From: an uncultured Bacteroidales bacterium
GTDB taxonomy: Bacteria; Bacteroidota; Bacteroidia; Bacteroidales; F082
Direction of reading: 5' to 3'
Assembly: GCA_947303085.1 (NCBI GenBank)
Contig: CAMYXP010000001.1
Coordinates: 186,001-250,000 of the forward strand
DNA length: 64,000 nt
Part shown: in pieces, positions 44,101-50,833 of the stretch
Position numbering within the stretch: the stretch's first letter is position 1
How the letters are laid out: every line of letters begins with the position of its first letter
Notes under the pieces: generated by a model
What the model was told of the DNA's origin: nothing
Databases searched by the model: none
Seen by the model: only the letters and a program-made list of their open reading frames with translations
Made by a program: the position numbers and the translations under genes

Positions 44101-45195
44101 GTCCATGTTTTGCACGAGGGTGTTGGCAGAGTTATCGGGGAATGCCTGCCCCGAATAAACATTGGAATGAACCTTGTCGTGGTTATAGATCCATTCTTCT
44201 TTGCCTTCGCCTAAGTCGGTGAATGCCACTATGTTACGACAATTTTCGTAGTTTGAGTTGGTGTTTGTCACCCACACCTCGATTTTTGTGATGTTGATGT
44301 CGGATGTCACTGTCGGGAGGGTGACGAGAGCCTCTTCATAGTGGTCGCGGAAGTACTGGCTGAGGAAGAAGTGTCGGTTTTCTTCGTAGTCGATGGCTTC
44401 GAGTTCAAACTCCTGCATCATGGCGCCGCCTTTCACGGCGATGTTTTGGGTCTCGCTTTCCTGATAAGAAGCTATTGCGGTGACGGTTGTCTTACCGAAT
44501 TTTAATTTAGTTTTAAAACCGAAAAGCGATTGAGTGCCAGTGATTAATGTGCTGCGGAGAGGCATGCTCACGTTACCTGCTTCGAGGAGTTGGAGGATGT
44601 CGTCCTCGTCGCCTTCATATTTCAATGAGAACTTGTTTTCGAATGAGAACTGTGTCTTGGTGTTGTAGTTCATCTTAAACTGAATTCTCTCGCCGATCTT
44701 AGCCGATGCGCTGAGTTGTATGTTCTCGTCGAAGTCGAAGTTGGTGGTTTTCTGCTGTGCCACGGTGAGCGAAGGGTCGTGACGGCGTTGGTATTTCACG
44801 CCGAAGGTCACGTCGGCCGAACCTTGCAGCTTGATGTCGATGGTGTTGCTTCCGAAAATCTTATCGAAGACTTTGCCGCCGATGTAGATTGGAGGTATCA
44901 GCGAGTTGCCGTTGTTGTTGCCCATCGTCGACTCGCGGCGTTCCTTCCAGTAGTTATTGATGGCGTTTCTTGTAGCGAAGTCAGAATACTGCTCTTGGGT
45001 CATGTAGGTGGGATCCTGAATGGTGAAATCGCCGATTTTGCTCACGAAGACATACTGTCCGGTGAGCGGGTCATACTCGATGGTCTTGGTGATGTTTTCA
45101 GGATCTTTGAGTGTGATGCCTTCCTGTGCCAGAAGGTTTGTCCCGAGGCAAAGCAGCAAAAACGATATAATATATTTTAATTTTCTCAAAATCAT
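38131..45195 (-). CDS. sprA: Type IX secretion translocon protein SprA (Sov)
   Basis: 2354-residue outer-membrane protein, the giant beta-barrel pore through which T9SS substrates leave the periplasm. A signal peptide (~1-24, FLLLCLGTNLLAQ) is followed by a very long series of barrel strands and loops. EGITLKDPENITKTIEYDPLTG near the N-terminus, the large size and a TTNIFAGITARFSLSQ C-terminus fit SprA/Sov. It is complete, with no frameshift in over 7 kb. It lies 3 bp after ruvA, an arrangement also known from other Bacteroidota. Other T9SS core genes (porK, porL, porM, porN) are not in the window. Its presence explains the three T9SS-tailed proteins here. Confidence 0.95.
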   Translation of the reverse strand: MILRKLKYIISFLLLCLGTNLLAQEGITLKDPENITKTIEYDPLTGQYVFVSKIGDFTIQDPTYMTQEQYSDFATRNAINNYWKERRESTMGNNNGNSLIPPIYIGGKVFDKIFGSNTIDIKLQGSADVTFGVKYQRRHDPSLTVAQQKTTNFDFDENIQLSASAKIGERIQFKMNYNTKTQFSFENKFSLKYEGDEDDILQLLEAGNVSMPLRSTLITGTQSLFGFKTKLKFGKTTVTAIASYQESETQNIAVKGGAMMQEFELEAIDYEENRHFFLSQYFRDHYEEALVTLPTVTSDINITKIEVWVTNTNSNYENCRNIVAFTDLGEGKEEWIYNHDKVHSNVYSGQAFPDNSANTLVQNMDTTQIRNLNTVTAYLTGQGYTSGRDFEKIQKARKLSANEYTVNRKLGFITLNITLNSNQTLAVAYQYTVIGKDGVFQVGEFSDQGIREPNLLVTKMLKSTTINTKMPMWNLMMKNVYNIKAYQVAATNFTLNILYLGNSNGVATGYFADAPEDIKGNSLLNLMGLDRLDSQNNPINGGDGMFDFINGAATNGGTINAATGRIFFPVLEPFGSQIRDKIFKDHPALADKYAFDSLYTLTKVMAQQYTDKNKYRLEGRYTSSSGSEINLNALNVQQGSVHVTAGGVPLVENVDYTVDYTLGRVTILNEALLNSGTTINVSLENNTAVSTIRKTFLGARVEHEINPTFIVGGTVLHLSERAYTTKVNYNDEPISNTIYGFDINYQTDSQWLTDVLDKLPLYEAKTKSRITVSGEFARFIQDINKKGGQTGTSYIDDFEGAKSKIDLHQWNFWHLASTPQNQSNLFPEGGVVGLDNGKNRAKLAWYTIDQSVFYDRYGNLLPSNINNDELSDHRVRQVLISEIYPNRDIQAGTSTNLSVLNLAYYPKNRGPYNYDTDNVNPDGTFTNPEDRWGGIMRAIESSDFNSTNVEYIEFWMMDPFFEGQDQSNTGQLYFNLGDVSEDILRDGRKAYEHGLPTTATVENVDTTVWGRVPSLQALVDAFNSDPNSRQYQDIGYDGLNDNDERSFFASFISTMRSKLNTQALAQLYEDPSSDDYHYFRGSDYDNNPVYSSILERYKKYNGNEGNSPSETQYIEDYTTNNSTLPDQEDINGDNTLSESENYYQYVVELDPAKLRTSGQNFISDIRETHVQTANGETKAIKWYQFRIPVREPSRVVGNIEGYSSIRFLRLFLKGFKDDIVLRFATMDLVRGEWRTYTNAIQAPGEYQPGDQTNHTVFEMSAVNLEENSGRFPVPYCIPPGIEQEVYTGATSTVRQNEQALQLSVKNLVDGDARGVYKTTDFDFRFYKKLKMFVHAESMYESDPVHDGEVTMFLRFGSDLTDNYYEYEVPLKMTPWRTSASDEYAIWPESNNFEIDFDRVVEVKANRNTAIANGNKNVKINRLYTEKDGKNTIKVLGSPTISEVRSMMLGIRNPKRDDEVAQDKSVIVWVNELRMTDLSSNGGYAATGRVEAQLSDLGRVIVAGSYKSAGFGSLETKITDNEMESNKYYNVAADIDFGKFMAPEKSGMTVPVHIDHNKTIITPEYNPLDPDIKYKRALADLDKAGQDSLNALARDVTTQTNFNITNMRKNRVGAKKPHVWDVENLNASYAYTNQEQSNPDMEYNTQKTYRGGIGYSYTTNAKPWTPFAKKKWASSSYMQIFKDFNLYYLPKSFSFNTEMYRQIHTQKMRNKSSGDIIIKETVAKSWDWTRNYDFRYDVTKNLNFTYNAAATAYIYEPQGNPERDSDEWKANRDTIRDEIKRLGTISRYNQTVKLTYTLPINKLPFCDWLGSTASYTGNYRWIANTRSTQARLGNTIENDNSIQISATADLTKLYNKSGYLKGLSQPKRSNNDRGRARIDDKKQDSVVKKDNDFELGKFIVDNTVRILISVKKVSFSYTQNNGVSLPGFMHTPNMLGMSNSMAPGWGFVVGQKDNILENSINNGWLTNDSTFNRPYTERYTDAYNYKVQMEPFTDLKIEISGTRNYAKNFSEYFRADDMGIFQFYTPTTGGNYSISYMMAGTSFVDGDKLFENLCNYRLEIANRLARDNAAWNNMGQPYVYDEVGKTYYPYGYSASSQEVLTYSFLAAYSGQNPEHVSLTLFKKFALPNWSINFTGLTKIPALKKIFKTINVTHSYKSSFAISTWSNNINYDASNQMAVFSGTNTKIPEYDITQILLSEQYAPLIGVTLAFNNSLTPSIEYKKSRTITLGFSNNQITEVNGREIVVGLGYTFKDLGFNISMFDGNNSRKVSNDLKLKLDIGFRRDKTTLRSIDEKQSQISAGQNKVNVYFTGDYNLSQRLGVQLFFKYDMSNPFIANAYKTTNIFAGITARFSLSQ

Positions 45196-45198
45196 GAT

Positions 45199-45783
45199 TT
45201 ACAACAATCTCAGTGATTCCTTAATAAGATCCTCGACCGACGGGTTCTCCATCTGTTTCAACAACTTATCCAACGTCTTCTCAATGCTTGCCTTGTTGAA
45301 GCCTAAGACCATTAATGCTGATAACGCTTCTTCTTTCAATGTATTGTATCCGACAGGTGATTTTTCATTACCGCCCGCCTCGAGTTTGCCGACCTTGTCG
45401 TGCAGGTCGACGACGATGCGCTGGGCTGTCTTGGCGCCTATGCCTTTCACTCCCTGGATCATGCGGACGTTATTGGTGGCGATGGCGTCCACTGCCTCAT
45501 TCACCGTCATCGACGACAGTATGAGGCGGGCGGTGTTGCATCCCACTCCCGACACCGTGATGAGCTGAAGGAATAGCTCACGCTCCTTTTCGGAATAAAA
45601 ACCATAGAGGGTATGGGCGTCTTCGCGGATGGCAAGATGCACGAAGAGCTTCACGTGCTGCTGTTCGCCAATAGCCGTGAAAGTGTTTAAAGTGATATTT
45701 ATAAAATACCCAATCCCTTGATTATCAATCACAACGTAAGTTGGATTCTTCTCAACAACGGTTCCCGAAATGAAGCTATACAT
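45199..45783 (-). CDS. ruvA: Holliday junction branch migration protein RuvA
   Basis: 194-residue DNA-binding subunit of RuvAB. It has an N-terminal OB fold (MYSFISGTVVEKNPTYVVID), helix-hairpin-helix motifs (LITVSGVGCNTARLIL and IQGVKGIGAKTAQRIVVDL) and a C-terminal RuvB-contacting domain (EEALSALMVLGFNKASIEKTL). All domains are intact. First gene of the ruvA-sprA operon. Confidence 0.96.
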   Translation of the reverse strand: MYSFISGTVVEKNPTYVVIDNQGIGYFINITLNTFTAIGEQQHVKLFVHLAIREDAHTLYGFYSEKERELFLQLITVSGVGCNTARLILSSMTVNEAVDAIATNNVRMIQGVKGIGAKTAQRIVVDLHDKVGKLEAGGNEKSPVGYNTLKEEALSALMVLGFNKASIEKTLDKLLKQMENPSVEDLIKESLRLL

Positions 45784-45813
45784 ATCAAAAAATGACTATT
45801 ATCTTTAAACTTG

Positions 45814-45821
45814 CAAAAATA
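45814..45821 (-). promoter_or_regulatory. -7 promoter element for ruvA-sprA
   Basis: TATTTTTG on the minus strand, about 31 bp before the ruvA ATG. Confidence 0.5.
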
Positions 45822-45878
45822 ATAAAAATTTCGGTACGAAAAAGGAATATTTTTTGTTTGATTTAAAAAGTATTTTTG

Positions 45879-45886
45879 TATATTTG
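45879..45886 (+). promoter_or_regulatory. Promoter for the phosphofructokinase gene
   Basis: TATATTTG with an upstream TTTG at 45857-45860 (18-bp spacing). The leader to the ATG at 45998 is ~105 nt and contains a full dispersed repeat. Confidence 0.6.
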
Positions 45887-45896
45887 CATCGCTCCT

Positions 45897-45973
45897 GTCA
45901 TTTCGACTGAAGCGAAGCGTAATGGAGAAATCTCGTGCTATTGAATGAGATTCCTCACTGCGTTCGGAAAGAC
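45897..45973 (+). repeat. GTCATTTCGA-family repeat in the phosphofructokinase leader
   Basis: A two-armed copy: GTCATTTCGACTGAAGCG to GGAGAAATCTC, then GAGATTCCTCACTGCG to GGAAAGAC. The arms form an imperfect inverted repeat around ATTGAAT. It accounts for the apparent 21-codon N-terminal extension of the following gene. Confidence 0.8.
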
Positions 45974-45997
45974 AGAATAGGTATAAATTATTATAAT

Positions 45998-47218
45998 ATG
46001 AAATCAATAGTTATTCTCGCCGGCGGCGGTCCGGCACCAGGCATCAACACGGTGGTGAGCACTGTGGCAAAGACATTTTTAAGTGACGGTTTCCGCGTAA
46101 TCGGACTCCACGAGGGATATAAAAATCTTTTCAAACCTAACCCGAGAACTGTCGACATCGACTTCCTCTATGCCGACCAGATCATGAAGATGGGAGGCTC
46201 GGCGTTGCAGATGAGCCGTTACAAACCGAAAGACGAGGAGTTTAACATTGATTTCTTCGTGAAAAACGATGTGAACCTCTTGGTGACAATCGGTGGCGAC
46301 GATACCGCTTCGACAGCCAACCGCATCTCTAAGTTCTTGGAAAAGAACAATGTACATGTTCAGAACATCCATGTGCCTAAGACCATCGACAACGACCTTC
46401 CGTTGCCTGAAGGCAGCCCTACTTTCGGCTATTATTCAGCCAAGGAGGCGGGCGTCCGTATCTTGCAGACCGTTTACGAAGACGCGCGTACCAGCGGCAA
46501 CTGGTTTGTGGTGTCGGCAATGGGTCGTGAGGCTGGTCACTTGGCATTCGGCATGGGCTATGCCTGCCATTACCCGATGATCATCATCCCAGAGATGTTC
46601 TACAAGACAGAGGTCACGTTCGACAAGATTTTGCGACTCATCATCAGCTCGATGATTAAACGTAAGATGCTGGGCATCAACTACGGCGTGGCAAGCGTTT
46701 CAGAGGGTGTGTTCCACTTCATGACCGATGAGGAGATTCACAACTCGGGCGTGAACTTCACCTACGACGAGCACGGCCATCCGGAGCTCGGCAACGTCAG
46801 TAAAGCTCACATTTTCAATATGTTACTGCAACAAAGATTGAAGATGTTAGGCTTGAACATCAAGAGCCGTCCGGTGGAGATCGGTTATGAAATCCGTTGC
46901 GTCGATCCATGTGGTTTCGACCTCCAATATTGCACAATTCTTGGCTACGGAGTGAAGAAGCTGTTCGACATGGGCATCACAGGCGCTATGGTCACTGCCG
47001 ACCCGAAAGGTCAGGTCAGTCCGCTGTATCTGAAGGACGTTGAGGACGAGAACGGCAAGGTGAAACCGCGTCTTGTGAACATGCAGGGCGAGAAAGCAAA
47101 ACTGGTGTTCAACCACTGCATGCAGTACATCACCCCAGCCGACTACGAAGGAGCGAAGAAATTCGTCGAAAACCCAGCGGAATATGATTTCCGGAAAATC
47201 CTGAACTGGGCTGAGTAG
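45998..47218 (+). CDS. 6-phosphofructokinase, probably pyrophosphate-dependent
   Basis: 406-residue glycolytic enzyme that phosphorylates fructose-6-phosphate. The ATG at 45998 begins the core (MKSIVILAGGGPAPGIN); the frame further upstream is repeat sequence in the leader. The substrate motif reads TIGGDDTAST (Asp102 where ATP enzymes have Gly) and VPKTIDNDL (Lys128 where ATP enzymes have Gly). Both features mark the PPi-dependent group, which works reversibly and saves ATP in anaerobes. The TAG stop is the start of a 34-bp repeat. A bidirectional terminator follows. Confidence 0.92.
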   Translation: MKSIVILAGGGPAPGINTVVSTVAKTFLSDGFRVIGLHEGYKNLFKPNPRTVDIDFLYADQIMKMGGSALQMSRYKPKDEEFNIDFFVKNDVNLLVTIGGDDTASTANRISKFLEKNNVHVQNIHVPKTIDNDLPLPEGSPTFGYYSAKEAGVRILQTVYEDARTSGNWFVVSAMGREAGHLAFGMGYACHYPMIIIPEMFYKTEVTFDKILRLIISSMIKRKMLGINYGVASVSEGVFHFMTDEEIHNSGVNFTYDEHGHPELGNVSKAHIFNMLLQQRLKMLGLNIKSRPVEIGYEIRCVDPCGFDLQYCTILGYGVKKLFDMGITGAMVTADPKGQVSPLYLKDVEDENGKVKPRLVNMQGEKAKLVFNHCMQYITPADYEGAKKFVENPAEYDFRKILNWAE

Positions 47219-47249
47219 TTTAGAGTTGAGAGTGTAGAGTTTAGAGTAG
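47216..47249 (+). repeat. TTTAGAGT repeat beginning at a stop codon
   Basis: 34 bases identical to 33129-33162, again with the gene's TAG stop as the first three bases. It ends where the terminator stem begins. Confidence 0.85.
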
Positions 47250-47278
47250 GGGCGAAACATTTTTCGCCCCATTTTTTT
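47249..47278. terminator. Bidirectional terminator between phosphofructokinase and aspartate kinase
   Basis: GGGGCGAAA and TTTCGCCCC stem (47249-47257/47262-47270) with a 4-nt loop, followed by ATTTTTTT. Confidence 0.85.
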
Positions 47279-48545
47279 ATGATATAACTAACTGCAGCGT
47301 GCTGCGGCTGCGTTGTTCCACGAAAACCTCTTTCCCTTTGATGAAATCTTTCTCGATGCCGTTTTTGTAGTGGCGGATGGTGAATAATTGTAAACCATTG
47401 TTATATCTGATGATGAATGACTGCTCTAGGGATGCGATGAGCTGCGTGAGCTTGCGCTCGTTCTCGTCGAAGCAGATGGAGAGGTTCAAGGCAGACGTCT
47501 GAATCATGTTGGCGTGGATGTTGAGCTCGTTGAGCATACCGAAGAGGATGCCGAGGTTCTGTTCGTTCATGAAAGAATAGTCGCGTGGACGGATGGTGAC
47601 CAACGTCTGGTTGTCCTTCACAATGAACGATGGGATGTATTTGATGAACTCGTCGCTGCCGTCAACGATAGTCGGCTCAAGTGAGGCATCGAGGAAGCTG
47701 CGCACTTTCAACGGAATGTTTTTGTTTTGCAAAGGTTTGGTGGTCTTCGGGTGCAAAACTGTGGCACCGTAAAACGTCAACTCGGTAGCTTCAGAGTAGG
47801 AGAGATGCGGGATCTTCTCGGTGTGTTCGAAGCGTTTCGGGTCGGCGTTGCGCACTCCATCGACGTCTTTCCACACTGATAACTCCTTGGCATCCAAAAG
47901 GTTGGCAAAGATGGCGCCAGTGTAGTCGGAACCCTCGCGACCGAGTGTTGTTGTCACCACCGGCTTTGTAGACGAGCCGATGAAACCTTGCACAATATAC
48001 ATCGTCCCGTCGTGTTCTTCCTGCAGTTTCTGAATCCTCAGTCGACTCTCGTCGAAATCGACATTCGCCGCACGGAAAGTGTGGTCGGTGATGATATATT
48101 GGCGTGCGTCGAGGAGCTTGTTGGCGATGCCGTTGTCGTTCAAGTATGCAGAGATTATCGTCGTCGAGAGCATCTCGCCGAAGCTGATGGTCTGGTCGTA
48201 CTGGTAATCGTAGTCGTAGCCTGTCTCCTGCAGGTTGAGATACAAATCCAGAAACAGATTCGTAACCGATTCAAACACAGGATGTTCGGCATTGTTATTG
48301 AAGAGCTCGAGCATGATTTTCTCGTGATATTCCATGAGGTCTTTCAACGCGCTGATCTCAAGATGACCGTCGGCGTCGCGGAATTCCTTGAGCGCCTTTT
48401 CGATGCCATTGGTGGTCTTTCCCATTGCCGAGATGACAAGCATCAAATCGCTACGATCCTCGTTTTCAAGGATATGCTTGAGATTCCTGACTGCATTCGC
48501 ATCTTTTACCGATGCGCCACCGAACTTAAAAACACGATTAATCAT
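47277..48545 (-). CDS. lysC: Aspartate kinase
   Basis: 422-residue monofunctional enzyme that phosphorylates aspartate, the first step to lysine, threonine and methionine. The ATG at 48545 is chosen because it begins MINRVFKFGGASVKDA, the conserved kinase start, and because 48578 lies at the promoter. The kinase domain includes TTTLGREGSDYTGA and WKDVDGVRNADPK. C-terminal ACT regulatory domains (~300-410, EQNLGILFGMLNELNIHANMI) suggest feedback control. The gene symbol among paralogues is uncertain. Single gene. Confidence 0.9.
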   Translation of the reverse strand: MINRVFKFGGASVKDANAVRNLKHILENEDRSDLMLVISAMGKTTNGIEKALKEFRDADGHLEISALKDLMEYHEKIMLELFNNNAEHPVFESVTNLFLDLYLNLQETGYDYDYQYDQTISFGEMLSTTIISAYLNDNGIANKLLDARQYIITDHTFRAANVDFDESRLRIQKLQEEHDGTMYIVQGFIGSSTKPVVTTTLGREGSDYTGAIFANLLDAKELSVWKDVDGVRNADPKRFEHTEKIPHLSYSEATELTFYGATVLHPKTTKPLQNKNIPLKVRSFLDASLEPTIVDGSDEFIKYIPSFIVKDNQTLVTIRPRDYSFMNEQNLGILFGMLNELNIHANMIQTSALNLSICFDENERKLTQLIASLEQSFIIRYNNGLQLFTIRHYKNGIEKDFIKGKEVFVEQRSRSTLQLVIS

Positions 48546-48575
48546 GACGAAACAACGTTTTCTAATACAACGTTG

Positions 48576-48583
48576 CAAATATA
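48576..48583 (-). promoter_or_regulatory. -7 promoter element for aspartate kinase
   Basis: TATATTTG on the minus strand, 31 bp before the ATG at 48545. Confidence 0.5.
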
Positions 48584-48614
48584 ATAATTATTTTGGATAA
48601 AAATCATGAAAAAT

Positions 48615-48652
48615 GAGATTTCTCCACTTCGCTTCGCTACGGTCGAAATGAC
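48615..48652 (-). repeat. GTCATTTCGA-family repeat, half-length copy
   Basis: On the minus strand GTCATTTCGACCGTAGCG to GAGAAATCTC. It lies just after the aldo/keto reductase stop and upstream of the aspartate kinase promoter. Confidence 0.75.
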
Positions 48653-48661
48653 AGTTGTGTT

Positions 48662-49669
48662 TTATAAAAACGTCAAAAAATCTTCGTAATTTTTCTGCAA
48701 AAGCGTCGGGGTGTCGAGGCCGTAAGGGCATTTCTTCTTGCACTGGCCGCAGTGGAGGCAGCCTTTCACCTTCTCCATTTTGGCTTTGTATTCGTCGCCA
48801 AGGTAAACGCTCAGTGGAGCGCGGCGCAGATAGAGGCTCATTCTGGCACAGTCGGGGATGTAGATGCCGGCAGGGCATGGCAGACAATAGCCGCAGCCAC
48901 GACAGAAGTCGCCCGACAGCTCTTCCTTGTCTTTGTTGACCTTCGCCCAGCGTTCTTCAGTCATCGCAGGCGGGTTGATTTGATATGAGATGAACTCGTC
49001 GAGTTCCGATTCTTTTTGGATGCCCCAGATGGGCAAAACATGCTCATATTGATTCAAAAATGCATATGCTGTCGCTGAATCGGTGATTAAACCGCCGGAG
49101 AGAGCCTTCATGCAGATAAATCCCATGTCGGCTTTCTTGCACATCTCTACGATCTCCAAATCCTTATCCGAAGCCAGATAAGAAAACGGGAACTGCATCG
49201 TTTCGTAAAGTCCCGATTCTATCGCCTCTTTCGCGATTTTCAGTCTGTGGTTTGTGATGCCGATGTGACGGATTTTTCCTTGTTTCTGAGCTTCGAGCAT
49301 AGCCTCGTAAAGTCCAGTGCCGTCGCCAGGTTTCGGACAAAAAGCGAGGTTGTGGAACTGATAAAGGTCGATGTAATCTGTCTTAAGCAGTCCGAGGCTC
49401 GTTTTGAGGTCTTTCCAGAAGTTTTCGACGGTCGTGGCACCAGTTTTCGTGGCGATGATGATCTTGTCGCGCATGCCTTGGAAGGCATATCCCATCTTCT
49501 CTTCGCTGTCGGTGTAAAACCTAGCTGTGTCGAAGTAGGTGATGCCGTTGTCGTAGGCCTTGCGCAGCAAGTGTGCCGCCTCGTCCTTCGAAATGCGTTG
49601 TATCGGCAGCGCCCCGAAGCCGTTTTTGTTTACGACGAAACCTGTCTTGCCAAGGACTACCTTATCCAT
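48662..49669 (-). CDS. Aldo/keto reductase fused to a bacterial-ferredoxin-type domain
   Basis: 335-residue fusion. Residues 1-~245 form the aldo/keto reductase barrel with its tetrad Asp47, Tyr52, Lys75 and His106. Residues ~252-335 carry two 4Fe-4S cysteine sets, CRGCGYCLPCP (256-265) and CLHCGQCKKKCP (304-314). Electrons could thus pass between ferredoxin-like clusters and a carbonyl substrate. This arrangement is common in anaerobes but the substrate is unknown. It lies 3 bp after the nucleoside-recognition membrane protein gene and is the last gene of the porin operon. Confidence 0.9.
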   Translation of the reverse strand: MDKVVLGKTGFVVNKNGFGALPIQRISKDEAAHLLRKAYDNGITYFDTARFYTDSEEKMGYAFQGMRDKIIIATKTGATTVENFWKDLKTSLGLLKTDYIDLYQFHNLAFCPKPGDGTGLYEAMLEAQKQGKIRHIGITNHRLKIAKEAIESGLYETMQFPFSYLASDKDLEIVEMCKKADMGFICMKALSGGLITDSATAYAFLNQYEHVLPIWGIQKESELDEFISYQINPPAMTEERWAKVNKDKEELSGDFCRGCGYCLPCPAGIYIPDCARMSLYLRRAPLSVYLGDEYKAKMEKVKGCLHCGQCKKKCPYGLDTPTLLQKNYEDFLTFL

Positions 49670-49672
49670 TTT

Positions 49673-50821
49673 TTAGAAAATGAATGCCAACAAAACATAA
49701 ATCCAGTGTGCCGAGATACCAGCAACCAAGCCGCCGATGGTGTGGGCGCCTATGGCCTTAGGGATGAGCTCGCGGTGTCCGAGTGAGTCGAGCATGGCGG
49801 TGTGTGTGCTTAGAAATCCGCTCCAGCACATTCCGATGGCTGTGCAGACTGCGATGGCGTTGTTGTTGATGATGCCTTCGGCGATGAACTTCGGCAAGAG
49901 ACCGAGAGCCGCGCCTACAGCACCTAAAGAGGTGATCGGGAACGCTACGAGTTCAGGGTTCTGGAATCCGAAGAGCCAGTCGAACACAAAGTCGATTTTA
50001 GCAGCAAGATAAGGCAAAACCGGCACACCTTCGTATGCCACGCCGCTGTATGCGCCACCGACTGCCGGACCGAATGTCAGCATCATCACGACTGTCGAGA
50101 TGATGAGCACGCCCGGGATGATGGCCAATCCGATGGCGACACCGTCTTTACCGCCGTCGAGGATGGCGTCGAGGAATCGCATGAACGCGTTGCCCTGTGA
50201 CTTGAACGAGATTTGCTGCTCGTCGCCGCCTTCCGGCTCTTCTTCAGCGTCGAGCTCAGGGTACGCCTTGAGGGTGAACTTCTGCATCAGTCGTGTGGAG
50301 ACGATACTTCCGATGATGGCGCCGAGCAAACCGACCAAGGCTCCTTTGAGAAAACCGAGACCGAGCATATAGAAAATAACCACCAATCCCATTCCGAAAG
50401 CGGTGCCGAAGTTAGTCAAAGAGGTGAGCTGATATTTCTTGAAATAATGCGAGAAATGCTTGTCTTTCGAGAGGGTGATGATGGCCGGGTTATCCGACAA
50501 AAACGTGAGGATTCCGCCGAGAGCAGCCACGCCCGGAAGGTTGTAGATAGGCTTCATCAAAGGACGAAGGATGTACTCGATGAGTCGCACCACGCCGAAC
50601 TCGACCAGAAGCTTGCCGAGAGCGCCTGACACCACGCACACCGCCATCAGGAAGAAGACTGTCTCCAAAAGGAGGTGGTAGGCGGTCTGCATGATGGTGT
50701 TCAGCATGTTGGCCGTACCCATCCTTGTGCCTAAAAATCCGAAGAAAAGAGCGAAGATGAGGAGGAAGATACCTGCCTCAAGACGTCTTTTACTCAAAAA
50801 TTGCCATTGTCTTATTTTCAT
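49673..50821 (-). CDS. Nucleoside-recognition (Gate) domain membrane protein
   Basis: 382-residue inner-membrane protein with about ten hydrophobic segments, of the CD0519/CD1768-like group with nucleoside recognition (Gate) domains. LGGILTFLSDNPAIITLSKD in the first half and GMCWSGFLSTHTAMLDSLGHRELI in the second are internal-repeat features of this type. An acidic cytoplasmic insertion (~200-220) separates the halves. The transported substrate is unknown. It follows the porin gene by 12 bp. Confidence 0.8.
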   Translation of the reverse strand: MKIRQWQFLSKRRLEAGIFLLIFALFFGFLGTRMGTANMLNTIMQTAYHLLLETVFFLMAVCVVSGALGKLLVEFGVVRLIEYILRPLMKPIYNLPGVAALGGILTFLSDNPAIITLSKDKHFSHYFKKYQLTSLTNFGTAFGMGLVVIFYMLGLGFLKGALVGLLGAIIGSIVSTRLMQKFTLKAYPELDAEEEPEGGDEQQISFKSQGNAFMRFLDAILDGGKDGVAIGLAIIPGVLIISTVVMMLTFGPAVGGAYSGVAYEGVPVLPYLAAKIDFVFDWLFGFQNPELVAFPITSLGAVGAALGLLPKFIAEGIINNNAIAVCTAIGMCWSGFLSTHTAMLDSLGHRELIPKAIGAHTIGGLVAGISAHWIYVLLAFIF

Positions 50822-50833
50822 ATTATGAAGTTT

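Noticed and set aside
45935..45997. 21-codon extension of the phosphofructokinase.
   Set aside because: These codons lie within and just after the dispersed repeat in the leader, and the conserved N-terminus starts at 45998.
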